Below are positions 14,310-22,252 of a stretch of DNA of 22,554 nt, piece after piece. Source of the stretch: a virus; the IMG/VR virus record IMGVR_UViG_3300037504_000129, positions 1 through 22,554 of that record; one strand, given 5' to 3'. The position numbers and the translations under genes are program-made. Positions within the stretch are counted from its first letter, which is position 1. Every line of letters begins with the position of its first letter. The notes below the pieces were generated by a model that worked only from the letters and a program-made list of their open reading frames with translations, had not been told where the DNA came from and ran no database searches.

Positions 14310-16382
14310 TTAGCTGGAGTCGCCTTTGCTTTTCACGCCGGCGCGATACTCCTGCTTGCTCACGCCGAAGTCGTGATAGCCGCGCATCTGAATGCCGAGC
14401 GTGTTGAAGTCCGCGTCCGCACTTTCGACGGTCGGCGACTGTTGGCCGTTGAGAAATGCGATTTCCATCACGGCCAGATCGGCCGGATCGGCCAACAACC
14501 ACCAAGCCGTATCGCTGGAGCCACTGATCGACAGCGCGGCCGCGAGGTAGCTGGAGACGACCGGCTCGTACTTCCGCATCCAGATGTTGCGGTTGGGAAC
14601 CTTGCTCTTGGTCGAGCTGCCCCCGGTGTTGACCTGGAGCGATTCGTACAGCTCCATTGCCGTCACCTCGAGCGCCGGCGGTACGAGCAACAGGCGCGGT
14701 TCGAGCGCCAACGGGTCGCCGTCGGGGTCGGTCTGCTCGCGGAACGCCTGCGTGGCCAGCTTGAGCGAACTGCTTTGCAGCGACGTGTCGGCCGACTCGT
14801 TGGCGTAGGTCAGGTAGTTGCCGCGCGCCGTAGTGAAAAAGGTGTCGTCGTCGAGGAACTCCGTCCAAAACACCTTGTTGATTTTCAACGCGGCACCGCG
14901 ACCCAGCCGCCGCGGAATGGCCGAGAGCGCGCCGAGGTCGTCGTTGATGATGTCCTCGCGCGTGATCGAAAACATCTTGGCGTAGGTGTCGGCGGAAATC
15001 GTGAACGACTCTTCGCCCACGGTCCCGTGCTTGATCTCACCGCCCTTGCCGAGTTCGTCGTACTCGAAATTGCCGGTGAGCCGGTAGCGTGTCACCGTTT
15101 TGAAATCGTTCACGGTGCCGATGGTGGCGATCCGACGCCACACGCTCTCGACGGCGTTAAACGATTCGAGCAGAAACTTGTTGGCCGTGTTGGCCAGGAT
15201 GCCCGACAGGCTGAGCGTCGAAAACGCTGCCTGGATGATCGGCCGCAGTTCCGAGGCCCGAAAACTGTGGCCTTCGTAGCCGGCGGCACGCGCCTGGATC
15301 ATGAGCACTTCCTTCAGCCCCAGCTCGCGCCGAAAGCTGGCGTCGGCCGCTTCGAGCACCTCGGGCTTGAAGTGGTTTTCCAGGTCGGTCAGTCCAAGCG
15401 TGCGACACGCGGCGGCTTCGAGCACTGGCGCGTCGTAGCTGGGACCGCTGCCGATGTGCGCGGCCGGGGCTTTGGGTCGCTCGGCGCGAAGCACGGCCAG
15501 CTCGGTCGTGTCAGCCGTCCACCCTTCGCGGATCGCTTGCGCCTCGATGTCCGCGTGCGCGCCTTTGCAGGCCGCGCGGATCGCGGCGACACGCTCCGTC
15601 TCTTGGGCCTGCGCTTGACGCCACGCGGTGACGTCGGGCGCGTTGTTCGACGCCTGAACGGGCGGATCGCTCGTCTGGTTGCCCGCGTCGTTTGCCTGCG
15701 TTTGCTCGGCGTCGTAGGCCGCCTGTAGCGGCGCCACCATGTCCGTGGTCATCGCGTCGGCGTCGAACCCTTTGGCTTCGAGCCACTGCTTGAATTTCGG
15801 GTCCATTTCCGTTGCTCCTGGAGTAATAGGTTGCGCAGCGATCGCCACGCTGGTTTTTGAATCCGCGCCACGCGGCACGAAAGAGGTTTCCATTAGCCGA
15901 CCCGCGCGAACGATGTGCTTCGGCCCCTTCCACGTTTTCCCGTTCGCCTTGGCCGTAGTGCCGGGTTGGACGTACTCCGTCCGCTGCGGACTCACGCCGA
16001 CCGACGCTTTCCACGGGAAGCCGAGCTTGGCACTGGCGGTCACCTGGTCTGACGTCGCGTTGGCGCCTGAGATAATGCCGGCGATCTTGATTCGCTGCGC
16101 TGTGATCTCCGCTTGGCCGTGGCCGACGATCTGGCTGGGATCGTGGTTGAGATAGAGCGGCGTGGTGTCGCTCTCGGCGCGCAAACCGGCCAGGTCGACC
16201 ACGACCGGGTGCGGCCAGCCGATGATTCGCATCGCGCCGCCGGTGTAGGCCGTCATCGTGAAGCGCGGCGGCTTGTCCTCGCCTGCTTCGGCCGCAGTGA
16301 TTTCGACCGGCGCGGCCTCGCAATGCACCAGCTTGCCGTCGAGGTTATTCGCCGCTTGAATCAGCGGTTTCGGGTTGAGCAT
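14310..16382 (-). CDS. Prohead protease / major capsid protein fusion
   Basis: One 690-residue protein combines two head functions. Residues 1 to about 190 look like an HK97-type (S78) prohead protease: H80 in LYLNHDPSQIVGH and S127 in PWKASVGVSP fit its His and Ser catalytic positions. A linker and helical scaffold-like region follows (about 195-310, rich in Ala, Gln and Glu). From about 320 to the end is an HK97-fold capsid protein (NTANKFLLESFNAVES, MFSITREDIINDDLGALS, WWLLADPADLAVMEIAFLNG). The protease should process the capsid domain during head maturation. The ATG at 16382 follows AGGAG by 7 bases and overlaps the portal gene by 38 bases; an ATG at 16430 has no such site. Such fusions are known in other phages. 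Confidence 0.9.
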   Translation of the reverse strand: MLNPKPLIQAANNLDGKLVHCEAAPVEITAAEAGEDKPPRFTMTAYTGGAMRIIGWPHPVVVDLAGLRAESDTTPLYLNHDPSQIVGHGQAEITAQRIKIAGIISGANATSDQVTASAKLGFPWKASVGVSPQRTEYVQPGTTAKANGKTWKGPKHIVRAGRLMETSFVPRGADSKTSVAIAAQPITPGATEMDPKFKQWLEAKGFDADAMTTDMVAPLQAAYDAEQTQANDAGNQTSDPPVQASNNAPDVTAWRQAQAQETERVAAIRAACKGAHADIEAQAIREGWTADTTELAVLRAERPKAPAAHIGSGPSYDAPVLEAAACRTLGLTDLENHFKPEVLEAADASFRRELGLKEVLMIQARAAGYEGHSFRASELRPIIQAAFSTLSLSGILANTANKFLLESFNAVESVWRRIATIGTVNDFKTVTRYRLTGNFEYDELGKGGEIKHGTVGEESFTISADTYAKMFSITREDIINDDLGALSAIPRRLGRGAALKINKVFWTEFLDDDTFFTTARGNYLTYANESADTSLQSSSLKLATQAFREQTDPDGDPLALEPRLLLVPPALEVTAMELYESLQVNTGGSSTKSKVPNRNIWMRKYEPVVSSYLAAALSISGSSDTAWWLLADPADLAVMEIAFLNGQQSPTVESADADFNTLGIQMRGYHDFGVSKQEYRAGVKSKGDSS

Positions 16383-17853
16383 CCGGTTGCTCCTGATTGG
16401 TATCGTTTGTCTTGGTAGGCGCCGGGCCAAGCAGCTTGGTCGCCAGCCGCGCGCGATAGTCCTTGACCGTCAAGCCGATCGCCTTGGCCTGCGCCTCCTG
16501 CTCGCGCTCCCAGTCCTTGCCTTGCTCGGCGAACAGCGCGGCGTATCCGGTCTGGCCGCTTTGCAGCGCTGTGTCACGCGCGCGGGCCGCCTTTTCCGGG
16601 TCGATGTCCTCGACGCCGTCCCAGTACACCTGCACGGTCCACTCGCTCGGATCGCGCAGCGTGGCGCGCAGCGCATCCGGCATGGCGTACTTGGCCTCGG
16701 CAAACCAGGCGGCAACGATGCGCTGCACTTCGCCGTCCCAATCAAGTCGCCGCTCGACTTCGACGGCGCGCTTGAATCCCAGGCGGGTCAGCTTGCCGCT
16801 GGCAAAGTTTTCCTGAGAGCTGTCCGCCGCGCCGACGCTGTACGGCATACACACGCAGGCAAACGCCTCGGCCAGCACGCAGCGCACGAACTCTTCGTGC
16901 GTGCTCGATGGCTGCTCGCTCTTGGGTTGATAGAGATCGGTGCCGTCGGGCAGCACCGTGACGAGTCCGCGCTCCAGGTCGAACGTGTCGAAGGTCTCGT
17001 AGGAAGCCGGCTCATCGTCGCTATCGCCCGACGGACCGAAGCCCGCCGTCACGTCGGTGTGCTGTGTTTTCAGCGCCATCGCGACCGAGGCGATGTTCTC
17101 CGCCGCTTGCAGCACTGCCAGGTTGTAGCGCCTGAGGCGAGAAAACAGCGGCAACGCCGGAGTCAACTCGGGCACGCCGCGATGCTGGCCGGGCCGGTCG
17201 CGCCGGAATACGTGGATCACTTCGTCCGGGCCGGGCGCCGGTGTGATCTCGCGAAACGGATCGATCCCGTAGTGGGTTTCGCCCGGGTGATCGCGGAGGA
17301 TGTGATAGCGCACCGGATAGCCCAGCTCATCGAAATCGATCCCGTCGACCTGGTTGCGTTGCCAGGCGACGTCCGGTGTGGTGAGCTGGTCGCACTCCAG
17401 CGGCCTGATATCCAGTTGCACGTCGCCGAGGCGCGGATTGTTGACCAGCAGCGCGAGGCCCTCGCCGTCCTGCGCCTTGGCCTTGCGAAGCGTTCGCAGC
17501 TTGCGACCCAAATGCACCTTGGCCGCCCAGGCGGCAAAGCGGCGCTCGACCCAGGCATTGGCCGTCCGCGAGCCCATCTCGACCTGCACGCGCGGCCCGG
17601 TGCCGATCACCTCGTGGGCCAGCGTCTCGACCATCGACCGCGCCCACCCGTTGTTGGCGACCTCGTAGCGCGCCCGTTCGCGGAGCGTTTTTCGCACGGC
17701 CGCCGAGTTGGCCGCGTCGGCGCTGAGGCTGTCCGTGTTGCCCCAATGCCGCGCGTTGTCGGTGATCGTTTGCGCCGCGTCGTACTTCGCGCGGAGCGAT
17801 CGCCGCTGGCGGGAGCGGATCGGTTGGCCGTGTTGGTCAAGGATGGTCGCCAC
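16345..17853 (-). CDS. Portal protein, lambda family
   Basis: The portal forms the dodecameric ring at the vertex through which DNA enters and leaves the head. This 502-residue protein has the lambda-family hallmarks: VANNGWARSMVETLAHEVIGTG (about 65-86), EVIHVFRRDRPGQHRGVPEL (211-230) and the later LDWDGEVQRIVAAWFAEA. The size matches lambda gpB (533 residues). The start is GTG at 17853, sharing one base with the TAG of the small upstream gene (TAGTG). The C-terminus is acidic and Gln/Asn-rich (TNDTNQEQPDAQPE). It lies between the gpW-like gene and the protease-capsid gene, as in lambda. Confidence 0.93.
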   Translation of the reverse strand: MATILDQHGQPIRSRQRRSLRAKYDAAQTITDNARHWGNTDSLSADAANSAAVRKTLRERARYEVANNGWARSMVETLAHEVIGTGPRVQVEMGSRTANAWVERRFAAWAAKVHLGRKLRTLRKAKAQDGEGLALLVNNPRLGDVQLDIRPLECDQLTTPDVAWQRNQVDGIDFDELGYPVRYHILRDHPGETHYGIDPFREITPAPGPDEVIHVFRRDRPGQHRGVPELTPALPLFSRLRRYNLAVLQAAENIASVAMALKTQHTDVTAGFGPSGDSDDEPASYETFDTFDLERGLVTVLPDGTDLYQPKSEQPSSTHEEFVRCVLAEAFACVCMPYSVGAADSSQENFASGKLTRLGFKRAVEVERRLDWDGEVQRIVAAWFAEAKYAMPDALRATLRDPSEWTVQVYWDGVEDIDPEKAARARDTALQSGQTGYAALFAEQGKDWEREQEAQAKAIGLTVKDYRARLATKLLGPAPTKTNDTNQEQPDAQPETADSSGE

Positions 17854-18053
17854 TACGCGGTTCCCGGGGGCCTGATTTTGCCGACGCGGAACGGCAGCCC
17901 GCTCAACCGCGAGGCTTGCTTGCGAGCCTTGTGCTTGTCCGCTTCGATCAGCTCAGCGATACTGTGTTGCTTGATCGAGCCCTGGTCGCCGCGAGCCTCG
18001 GCGGGCTCCTGGGCGATCTTGTCGATCTGTTGTTCGATCTCGCTCTCGCTCAT
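17853..18053 (-). CDS. Small head-tail joining protein, gpW-like position
   Basis: This 66-residue protein has an N-terminal helix (MSESEIEQQIDKIAQEP), then SIKQHSIAELIEADKHKARKQA and a closing PFRVGKIRPPGTA. This arrangement is common in small proteins encoded between terminase and portal, the place of lambda gpW, which joins head and tail. The ATG at 18053 follows AAAGGG at a good distance. A frame-open ATG at 18098 lies inside the terminator hairpin and is rejected. The gene begins only 33 bases after the terminator T-run. Confidence 0.75.
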   Translation of the reverse strand: MSESEIEQQIDKIAQEPAEARGDQGSIKQHSIAELIEADKHKARKQASRLSGLPFRVGKIRPPGTA

Positions 18054-18086
18054 CACTACCCTTTGAAAACGGCCGGCGAGCGCACG

Positions 18087-18122
18087 AAAAAAGGCCATGC
18101 GGGGATGCGGCCCCGCATGGCC
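18087..18122 (-). terminator. Strong rho-independent terminator inside the late operon
   Basis: On the minus strand a perfect 12-bp stem (arms 18122-18111 and 18104-18093) with a 6-base loop is followed at once by six T's (18092-18087). This is the classic intrinsic terminator. It points along the gene string, between the terminase/zinc-ribbon pair and the gpW-like gene. On the plus strand the stem is followed only by TTGTTGTG, so it is weaker in that direction. Only 33 bases separate it from the next start codon, too few for a normal promoter. Confidence 0.88.
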
Positions 18123-18151
18123 TTGTTGTGCGCTGGAATCGCCGCCGGGGA

Positions 18152-18232
18152 TCAGCCGTCGACGTCGCCGGTCATGTTGTTGGTTTTGAGATTACCGCAT
18201 TTACTGCAAGAACTACAATGCCGCCTGGGCAA
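18152..18232 (-). CDS. Possible 26-residue Cys-rich microprotein
   Basis: In the gap between the zinc-ribbon gene and the terminator, a frame from TTG at 18232 to TGA at 18152 encodes MPRRHCSSCSKCGNLKTNNM and six further residues. Three cysteines in C-x2-C-x2-C fit half a zinc site. The start would be the rare TTG with only a weak GGCAAG upstream, and the frame is open further upstream into the zinc-ribbon gene. The Cys spacing recalls phage Com-like zinc-ribbon regulators, but it is too short to assign. It may be chance. Confidence 0.3.
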   Translation of the reverse strand: MPRRHCSSCSKCGNLKTNNMTGDVDG

Positions 18233-18251
18233 CTTGCCATATGTGGCAGTA

Positions 18252-18443
18252 TTACGTTGCGCTAGGCCGTTCCTCCGACGTGTAGCTGTCCTGGCCGCAG
18301 TGTCGGCAGACGCGCTGGCGCCGGATGGTGCCGTCGCGCAACCGCCAGGTGGTCACGACGCGGAAATCGCAGCACCCGCAACGTCGGCACGCGCGCGGGC
18401 CGTCGATCGGTGGCTTCGGCTTGACAAGATGCGCCGCGCTCAT
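18252..18443 (-). CDS. Small zinc-ribbon protein coupled to the terminase
   Basis: This 63-residue protein has Cys19, Cys22, Cys24 and Cys25 in CRRCGCC and Cys46/Cys49 in CRHC. CxxC pairs at 19/22 and 46/49 fit a four-cysteine zinc ribbon. Between them lies a basic hairpin (VVTTWRLRDGTIRRQRV), which could bind DNA or RNA. The ATG at 18443 overlaps the terminase stop as ATGA, so the two are probably translated together. A role in packaging or in regulation of late transcription is possible; nothing shows which. Confidence 0.7.
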   Translation of the reverse strand: MSAAHLVKPKPPIDGPRACRRCGCCDFRVVTTWRLRDGTIRRQRVCRHCGQDSYTSEERPSAT

Positions 18444-20569
18444 TGTCGCGCCCCCTGCTTTTTGGCCTTTATCTCCGATAGCCTGACGCGCTGCTTGGCC
18501 TGCTTGGCCTGCTTGCCCTGCTTGTTTCGGCGCGCGTCCAACAACGAAATGCCGCACAGCGAGGCGGCCACGTCGGAGAGGTACGAGGCATCGAGCCAGT
18601 GATTGTTTTGCGTTTTCGCCTTGAACCCGCGCTGCACCTGGCCGCGGACGACTTCCTCGACGACGACCTCCGAACAAATGTGGTGGGCGTAGCTGTGGTG
18701 CTGTTTTTCGTCGGCCGTCAAGCGTCCCTTGCCGCTGGAATGCTCGCCGAACAGCGACAGCGCGCCGGGCTTCTGCGGCGACGTCATCCACCGATCATGT
18801 TCCCACTCCTTCCAGTGGTCCGCGTCCATTTCCACCAGCCACAGGCCCTCGGGTTGGCGCGAGAGAATCCACCCATGGCCTACCCGTCGATGCGGCGTGC
18901 TCTTGCTCGGCGCGTGGAAGCTGCGCTTGACGCATCCCTGCGACTTGCCAAATCCCATCGCCGGATAGACGCCTTTGCCCGCCTCGGCCGCCGCCGCATA
19001 GATGGCGCGCTTCTTGTAGCGAGCGTCGATCAGCGTCATCGCCGGGCGGACGATTTCGCCGTCGGGCCGCGTGTACGGCTCGTCTTCTTGCGATTCCAGC
19101 CACTCCTGCAGCGCGCGACGGATCGCGTGTTCGACGCCCTCATCCACGTTGGGCGCGGTGCCGCGCACCTCCTGAACGCCGTAGTCGATCGTGGTGCCGG
19201 TGGCGTCGTCGGTCCACGCCCGCACAACCCAATGCAGCGCGTACTTGCCGATGTCGACGCCGCGGGTGATCGTCGTCGCCTGCGGTGGCACCACGCCGCG
19301 CGGGTAGCCGGAGAGCTGCTTTTGCACGCGCGCCGCGGTAATTCCCGACTCTTGCGGTCCGCTCTCTTCGGGCGGATCGTTGTCGTACTCCGTGGCGACC
19401 GCCTCCACCCCCAAGCGCGCCACTTCGTTGTAGTAGTGTTGAAGCGCCGAAACCTCGCTTTGCGAGCCGTCGGGCAGTCGATCCTCGTTGTAGCGGTGCG
19501 GGTTCGCGACCTCCGCGCCGCGGTCCATTTCCTCGCGATGATCCAAGTAGAATTGATGCGCAGCGCGGCCAAACTCGTCCCCATCGACCATCCCCTGCTG
19601 GCGAAGTTGAATGTATTCGTCCCACAAATCAACGCGCGACGGAGGCGAGACGAGAAAGCGAAACCGCTTGCCCTTCCACGTCGGCTTTTCGCTCGGATCG
19701 GTGTAGCGGTAGCTGGCGCAGATGCGACTTTGCAGCGTGGTCAGCATCACCCTGGCTACGTTGCGACGCTGCCCGCCGAGCCCGCCCAACGCCCGGTCGA
19801 TCCGATCTTCGAGTTTCTTGCTCTGCTCTTCGCTCCGCGCCGTATCCTCGGTGTCTGGATCGTCGATCACCACCAGGCTCGGACGGCGGCCCTTGCGTTT
19901 CAAACCGCGCACGGCCGCATCCAATCCGCGTGTCGCGAGGATCGCTTGAGAGGCCGGCGCACCGGGAACGGCGGGAAACACCAGCTCTTGGCCACACCAC
20001 TGAAAGCGCGTGGCGTGCGCCTCGTAGGGCTCGCCGTTGTCGTGCCGCGCGCCGGAGGCAAGCTGATAGTGGGCGCGGTTCGGCGTGTTTTCCAGCGCGG
20101 CAACAGGCACGCAGACCTCCGGGTAATCCTCGGCGAGCCGCTCGTTCTCTTCGATCGCGTCGCGGATCGACTCCAGGATATTCGCAGCCAACGTGCCGGT
20201 CGCCGCGCAGATCACCGCAAAAGGAATCACCCCCGACATTAACGATTTCAGCACCAAGCGCTCGCACAAGGTCGTCTTGCCCTCGCCCCGGCTGGCCGCG
20301 ATCGACTGGTCGCCGCCGTATCGAATGGCCCGATGAATCGCTTCGATGATCTCAAGATGCTGCGCCGTAAAATCGTAGGTGAACGGGTCCGGGCAGTTGC
20401 TTTCCGGCCCGAAATACCACCGCAGCCAAGCGATGTCGTCGGCCTCTAGCGCTGCCCGCCGCGCTGGGTCGGCGCACGGAGGCACCGTGACGATGCGTTG
20501 CTGCCGGCGCGTGTCTCGCTTGCGCTGCGCATCGCGTTGCCGCTCGGTCTCTCGTGCTGCTGTACCCAC
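18440..20569 (-). CDS. Terminase large subunit, GpA-like
   Basis: The ATPase-nuclease that cuts and pumps DNA into the prohead. In 709 residues the order is an N-terminal basic helix, Walker A (ASRGEGKTT, 92-100, K98), Walker B (LVVIDDP, D236/D237) and a C-terminal RNase H-like nuclease. The latter shows D439 (RGVDIGKY), D515 (TLIDARY) and D660 (NNHWLDASYL), which fit metal ligands. The length and the NHWLD motif fit the lambda gpA group rather than the shorter terminases. The C-terminus has a Lys/Gln repeat (KQGKQAKQAKQR). The start is GTG at 20569, with no strong ribosome site, 4 bases after the upstream stop. No small terminase subunit is seen in this window. Confidence 0.93.
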   Translation of the reverse strand: MGTAARETERQRDAQRKRDTRRQQRIVTVPPCADPARRAALEADDIAWLRWYFGPESNCPDPFTYDFTAQHLEIIEAIHRAIRYGGDQSIAASRGEGKTTLCERLVLKSLMSGVIPFAVICAATGTLAANILESIRDAIEENERLAEDYPEVCVPVAALENTPNRAHYQLASGARHDNGEPYEAHATRFQWCGQELVFPAVPGAPASQAILATRGLDAAVRGLKRKGRRPSLVVIDDPDTEDTARSEEQSKKLEDRIDRALGGLGGQRRNVARVMLTTLQSRICASYRYTDPSEKPTWKGKRFRFLVSPPSRVDLWDEYIQLRQQGMVDGDEFGRAAHQFYLDHREEMDRGAEVANPHRYNEDRLPDGSQSEVSALQHYYNEVARLGVEAVATEYDNDPPEESGPQESGITAARVQKQLSGYPRGVVPPQATTITRGVDIGKYALHWVVRAWTDDATGTTIDYGVQEVRGTAPNVDEGVEHAIRRALQEWLESQEDEPYTRPDGEIVRPAMTLIDARYKKRAIYAAAAEAGKGVYPAMGFGKSQGCVKRSFHAPSKSTPHRRVGHGWILSRQPEGLWLVEMDADHWKEWEHDRWMTSPQKPGALSLFGEHSSGKGRLTADEKQHHSYAHHICSEVVVEEVVRGQVQRGFKAKTQNNHWLDASYLSDVAASLCGISLLDARRNKQGKQAKQAKQRVRLSEIKAKKQGARQ

Positions 20570-20573
20570 ATCG

Positions 20574-20975
20574 TTAGATCACATCGACGCGCCACGTCGC
20601 GCGGATCACCTGGCCACTAACAGGCGTAATCGCGACGTCGACGAAATAAGCTCGGCCGCGCGTGGCGAATGCCTGGTTGCTGCTTACGTCGAGCTGATGC
20701 TTGAAATTATACCCGGTGCTGTCGACGCTCCACACGCTATCGGTCTGAAGCGTGTCGTAAATCGCATCGGCCACGGCAATCGCCACGCCGTCGTGGCCGC
20801 TGACCACCGTCGTCGTGTACTCGTCGTCTTCGTCGATCAGCCGCACCGTGTAGCTGATGCTTGCAACGTCGGCTTGCTGAATCGCGGCATTGTCCCAGTT
20901 CACGATGCGCGCCAGCAGCAGCAGCGAACCGTTGCGATGCGCGATCGCCTGGGTGTAACTGGCGTTTTGCGGCAT
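20574..20975 (-). CDS. Probable structural protein, function unknown
   Basis: This 133-residue protein looks beta-rich: GSLLLLARIVNWDNAAI, ASISYTVRLIDEDDEYTT and GQVIRATWRVDVI form strands at the ends, with a helix (VAIAVADAIYDTLQ) in the middle. No Cys and no membrane segment is visible. It starts at ATG 20975, 3 bases after the upstream gene, and precedes the terminase by 4 bases. The position and the strand pattern fit a virion protein, such as a fibre or decoration, but I know no family. Confidence 0.65.
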   Translation of the reverse strand: MPQNASYTQAIAHRNGSLLLLARIVNWDNAAIQQADVASISYTVRLIDEDDEYTTTVVSGHDGVAIAVADAIYDTLQTDSVWSVDSTGYNFKHQLDVSSNQAFATRGRAYFVDVAITPVSGQVIRATWRVDVI

Positions 20976-20978
20976 GCA

Positions 20979-21554
20979 TTACGCTCCGTCGTCTGCCGTG
21001 GTGAACGTGGCGGTCACCTCCAGGGTGTCGCCATCGTCTGCCGACTTGTCGCCGCCGGTAAACGCTCCCGCGGCGTAAATGGTCGCGGCCCCACCCTCGA
21101 CGGCCTTGGTGTTGGCGCTCGCCAGGTAGGCCCCACCGATCGTGCTGGAGTTCGTCGAGATCGTGAAGCTCGCCTTGCTGGCCGAGTTATCCACGCTCTG
21201 ACTCGACACTCCGCCATCCGTCCAGGCCGGCAGCGTGGCTTCGTCGTAGTCGACGAAATCGGCCGCGCCCACCTCGGTCTTGGTCCAGCCGGCCGCTGGA
21301 GACGGAGACGAGCCCAGCAGCCCGACGTACCAGTTGCTCTGCTGGGATCCGCCCGACAGCGCCACGTCGAGGCAGTAGTCGAGGCCCTCGTTGGTGATGA
21401 GGTTGCTGTAGCTCTCGACCCAGCGGATCGTGCCATCCGGCCGGCAACACGTCACGTGCCAGGTGCCCCGTACCGTCGCCCGTCCGGCCAGGCCAACGCG
21501 ACGCCGTAGCGCGGCACCGAACCGTGCCGCCGCGGCTGCCAAAAAACGCATCAT
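20979..21554 (-). CDS. Phage structural-type protein, function unknown
   Basis: This 191-residue protein has a hydrophobic/basic start (MMRFLAAAAARFGAALRRR) that may be a helix. Its body includes SNLITNEGLDYCLDVAL (about 50-66), SNWYVGLLGSSPSPAAGW (73-90) and a beta-rich C-terminal segment (ASFTISTNSSTIGGAYLAS). The NLITNEGL...WYVGLL pattern is common in phage proteins encoded near tail or fibre genes; the function is unknown to me. I chose ATG at 21554 because AGGAG (21567-21563) lies 8 bases before it; a GTG at 21563 is too close to the ribosome site. Confidence 0.75.
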   Translation of the reverse strand: MMRFLAAAAARFGAALRRRVGLAGRATVRGTWHVTCCRPDGTIRWVESYSNLITNEGLDYCLDVALSGGSQQSNWYVGLLGSSPSPAAGWTKTEVGAADFVDYDEATLPAWTDGGVSSQSVDNSASKASFTISTNSSTIGGAYLASANTKAVEGGAATIYAAGAFTGGDKSADDGDTLEVTATFTTADDGA

Positions 21555-21565
21555 CGTGCACACTC

Positions 21566-22252
21566 CTACGCTATGGTGTCGCCGGCTACTGCGCCGGCAG
21601 AAAATGCTTGGCCCGTTGCGGTGCCAGCCTGGAACGTCGACCCGGCCGAGGCACCTGCAGCAAACGCCTGCGCGGCCGCGACGTAGTAGGGCCCCAGTAC
21701 GTGGCTCACCACCTCCGCCGCAAACGAGTCGCCTGCCCGGGCCCCCAGCAGCACGCTACCGCGGAGAATACTCGCCACGGCCCACACGTCGCCCGCCTTG
21801 GCCGCCTCAAGCACCGCGCGGGTGCCCTGGATCGTCGCGGTGAGTGTGGCCCCGGCGGTTGCGCCCTCGCGTATCGCCGCCAGGGCGAGTGCCGTAGCGG
21901 CGAACGTTTCGCCCGCTTGGCTGCCTTCGGCCAGCGCCGCGTCAATCCGTTCGCGCACGACAGCCGCAAACGAATCGCCCGCCGTCGCCCCGCCGCTGAA
22001 CGCGGCCGTGCCCAGTAGCCGGACGGCCCACGTTTCGCCGGCCGCCGCGCCCTCCTGGATCGCCGCGCGGAGCGATGCCTCGACGGCCCACACGTCGCCA
22101 GCAACCGCTTCGTCGGCCAACGCAGCCGACACCAGTGCCGCCGCCGTCGGCTCCTCGTCAACCGACACACCACGAACCATCCATTCGCGGTCGCTGTCGC
22201 TAGCGCGCTCTTCTTGAACGGTGATGTCGCCGTAGGTCCATTCGCGGCTCAT
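21566..22252 (-). CDS. Repeat protein with 20-residue period, function unknown
   Basis: This 228-residue protein has a 38-residue unique start and then nine copies of a repeat. Each contains an Ala-Gly pair, usually followed by Asp or Glu and an aromatic (AGDVWAV, AGETWAV, AGDSFAA, AGETFAA). The pairs sit at 51, 71, 91, 113, 133, 153, 173, 203 and 223, so the period is 20 residues with one 22 and one 30. Such regularity suggests a solenoid or a fibrous shaft. No enzyme motif is seen. The ATG at 22252 overlaps the upstream stop as ATGA. Its neighbours are structural-type genes, so a tail fibre or virion role is likely. Confidence 0.78.
   Translation of the reverse strand: MSREWTYGDITVQEERASDSDREWMVRGVSVDEEPTAAALVSAALADEAVAGDVWAVEASLRAAIQEGAAAGETWAVRLLGTAAFSGGATAGDSFAAVVRERIDAALAEGSQAGETFAATALALAAIREGATAGATLTATIQGTRAVLEAAKAGDVWAVASILRGSVLLGARAGDSFAAEVVSHVLGPYYVAAAQAFAAGASAGSTFQAGTATGQAFSAGAVAGDTIA
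21569..22135 (-). repeat. Degenerate 60-bp tandem repeat inside the repeat-protein gene
   Basis: The DNA that encodes the 20-residue repeats has a 60-bp period. Copies differ in many bases, yet GGCCCACACGTCGCC is identical at 21779-21793 and 22085-22099, and a close variant lies at about 22025-22039. The divergence shows selection on protein spacing more than recent DNA duplication. Confidence 0.75.

Noticed and set aside
14193-15728. Plus-strand open frame (511 codons) opposite the protease-capsid gene
   Set aside because: Antisense to the fusion gene, no recognisable motif, starts in the middle of the decoration-gene start region.
16375-18066. Long plus-strand open frame (563 codons) opposite the portal and gpW-like genes
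   Set aside because: It is antisense to a clear lambda-type portal gene; its translation is rich in Arg, Leu and His without any domain. High G+C produces such long antisense frames.
18123-18251. Promoter for the head genes in the intergenic gap
   Set aside because: TTGTAG and TAATCT on the minus strand are 18 bases apart, but the -10 match is poor (3 of 6), so I do not call a promoter.
18497-18530. Short tandem repeat of about 9 bases (cctgcttgg units) near the terminase end
   Set aside because: It encodes the KQAKQAKQ tail of the terminase; low-complexity coding sequence explains it, no CRISPR-like spacing.
18599-20242. Plus-strand open frame (547 codons) opposite the terminase
   Set aside because: Antisense to Walker and nuclease motifs of the terminase; composition is that of a shadow frame.
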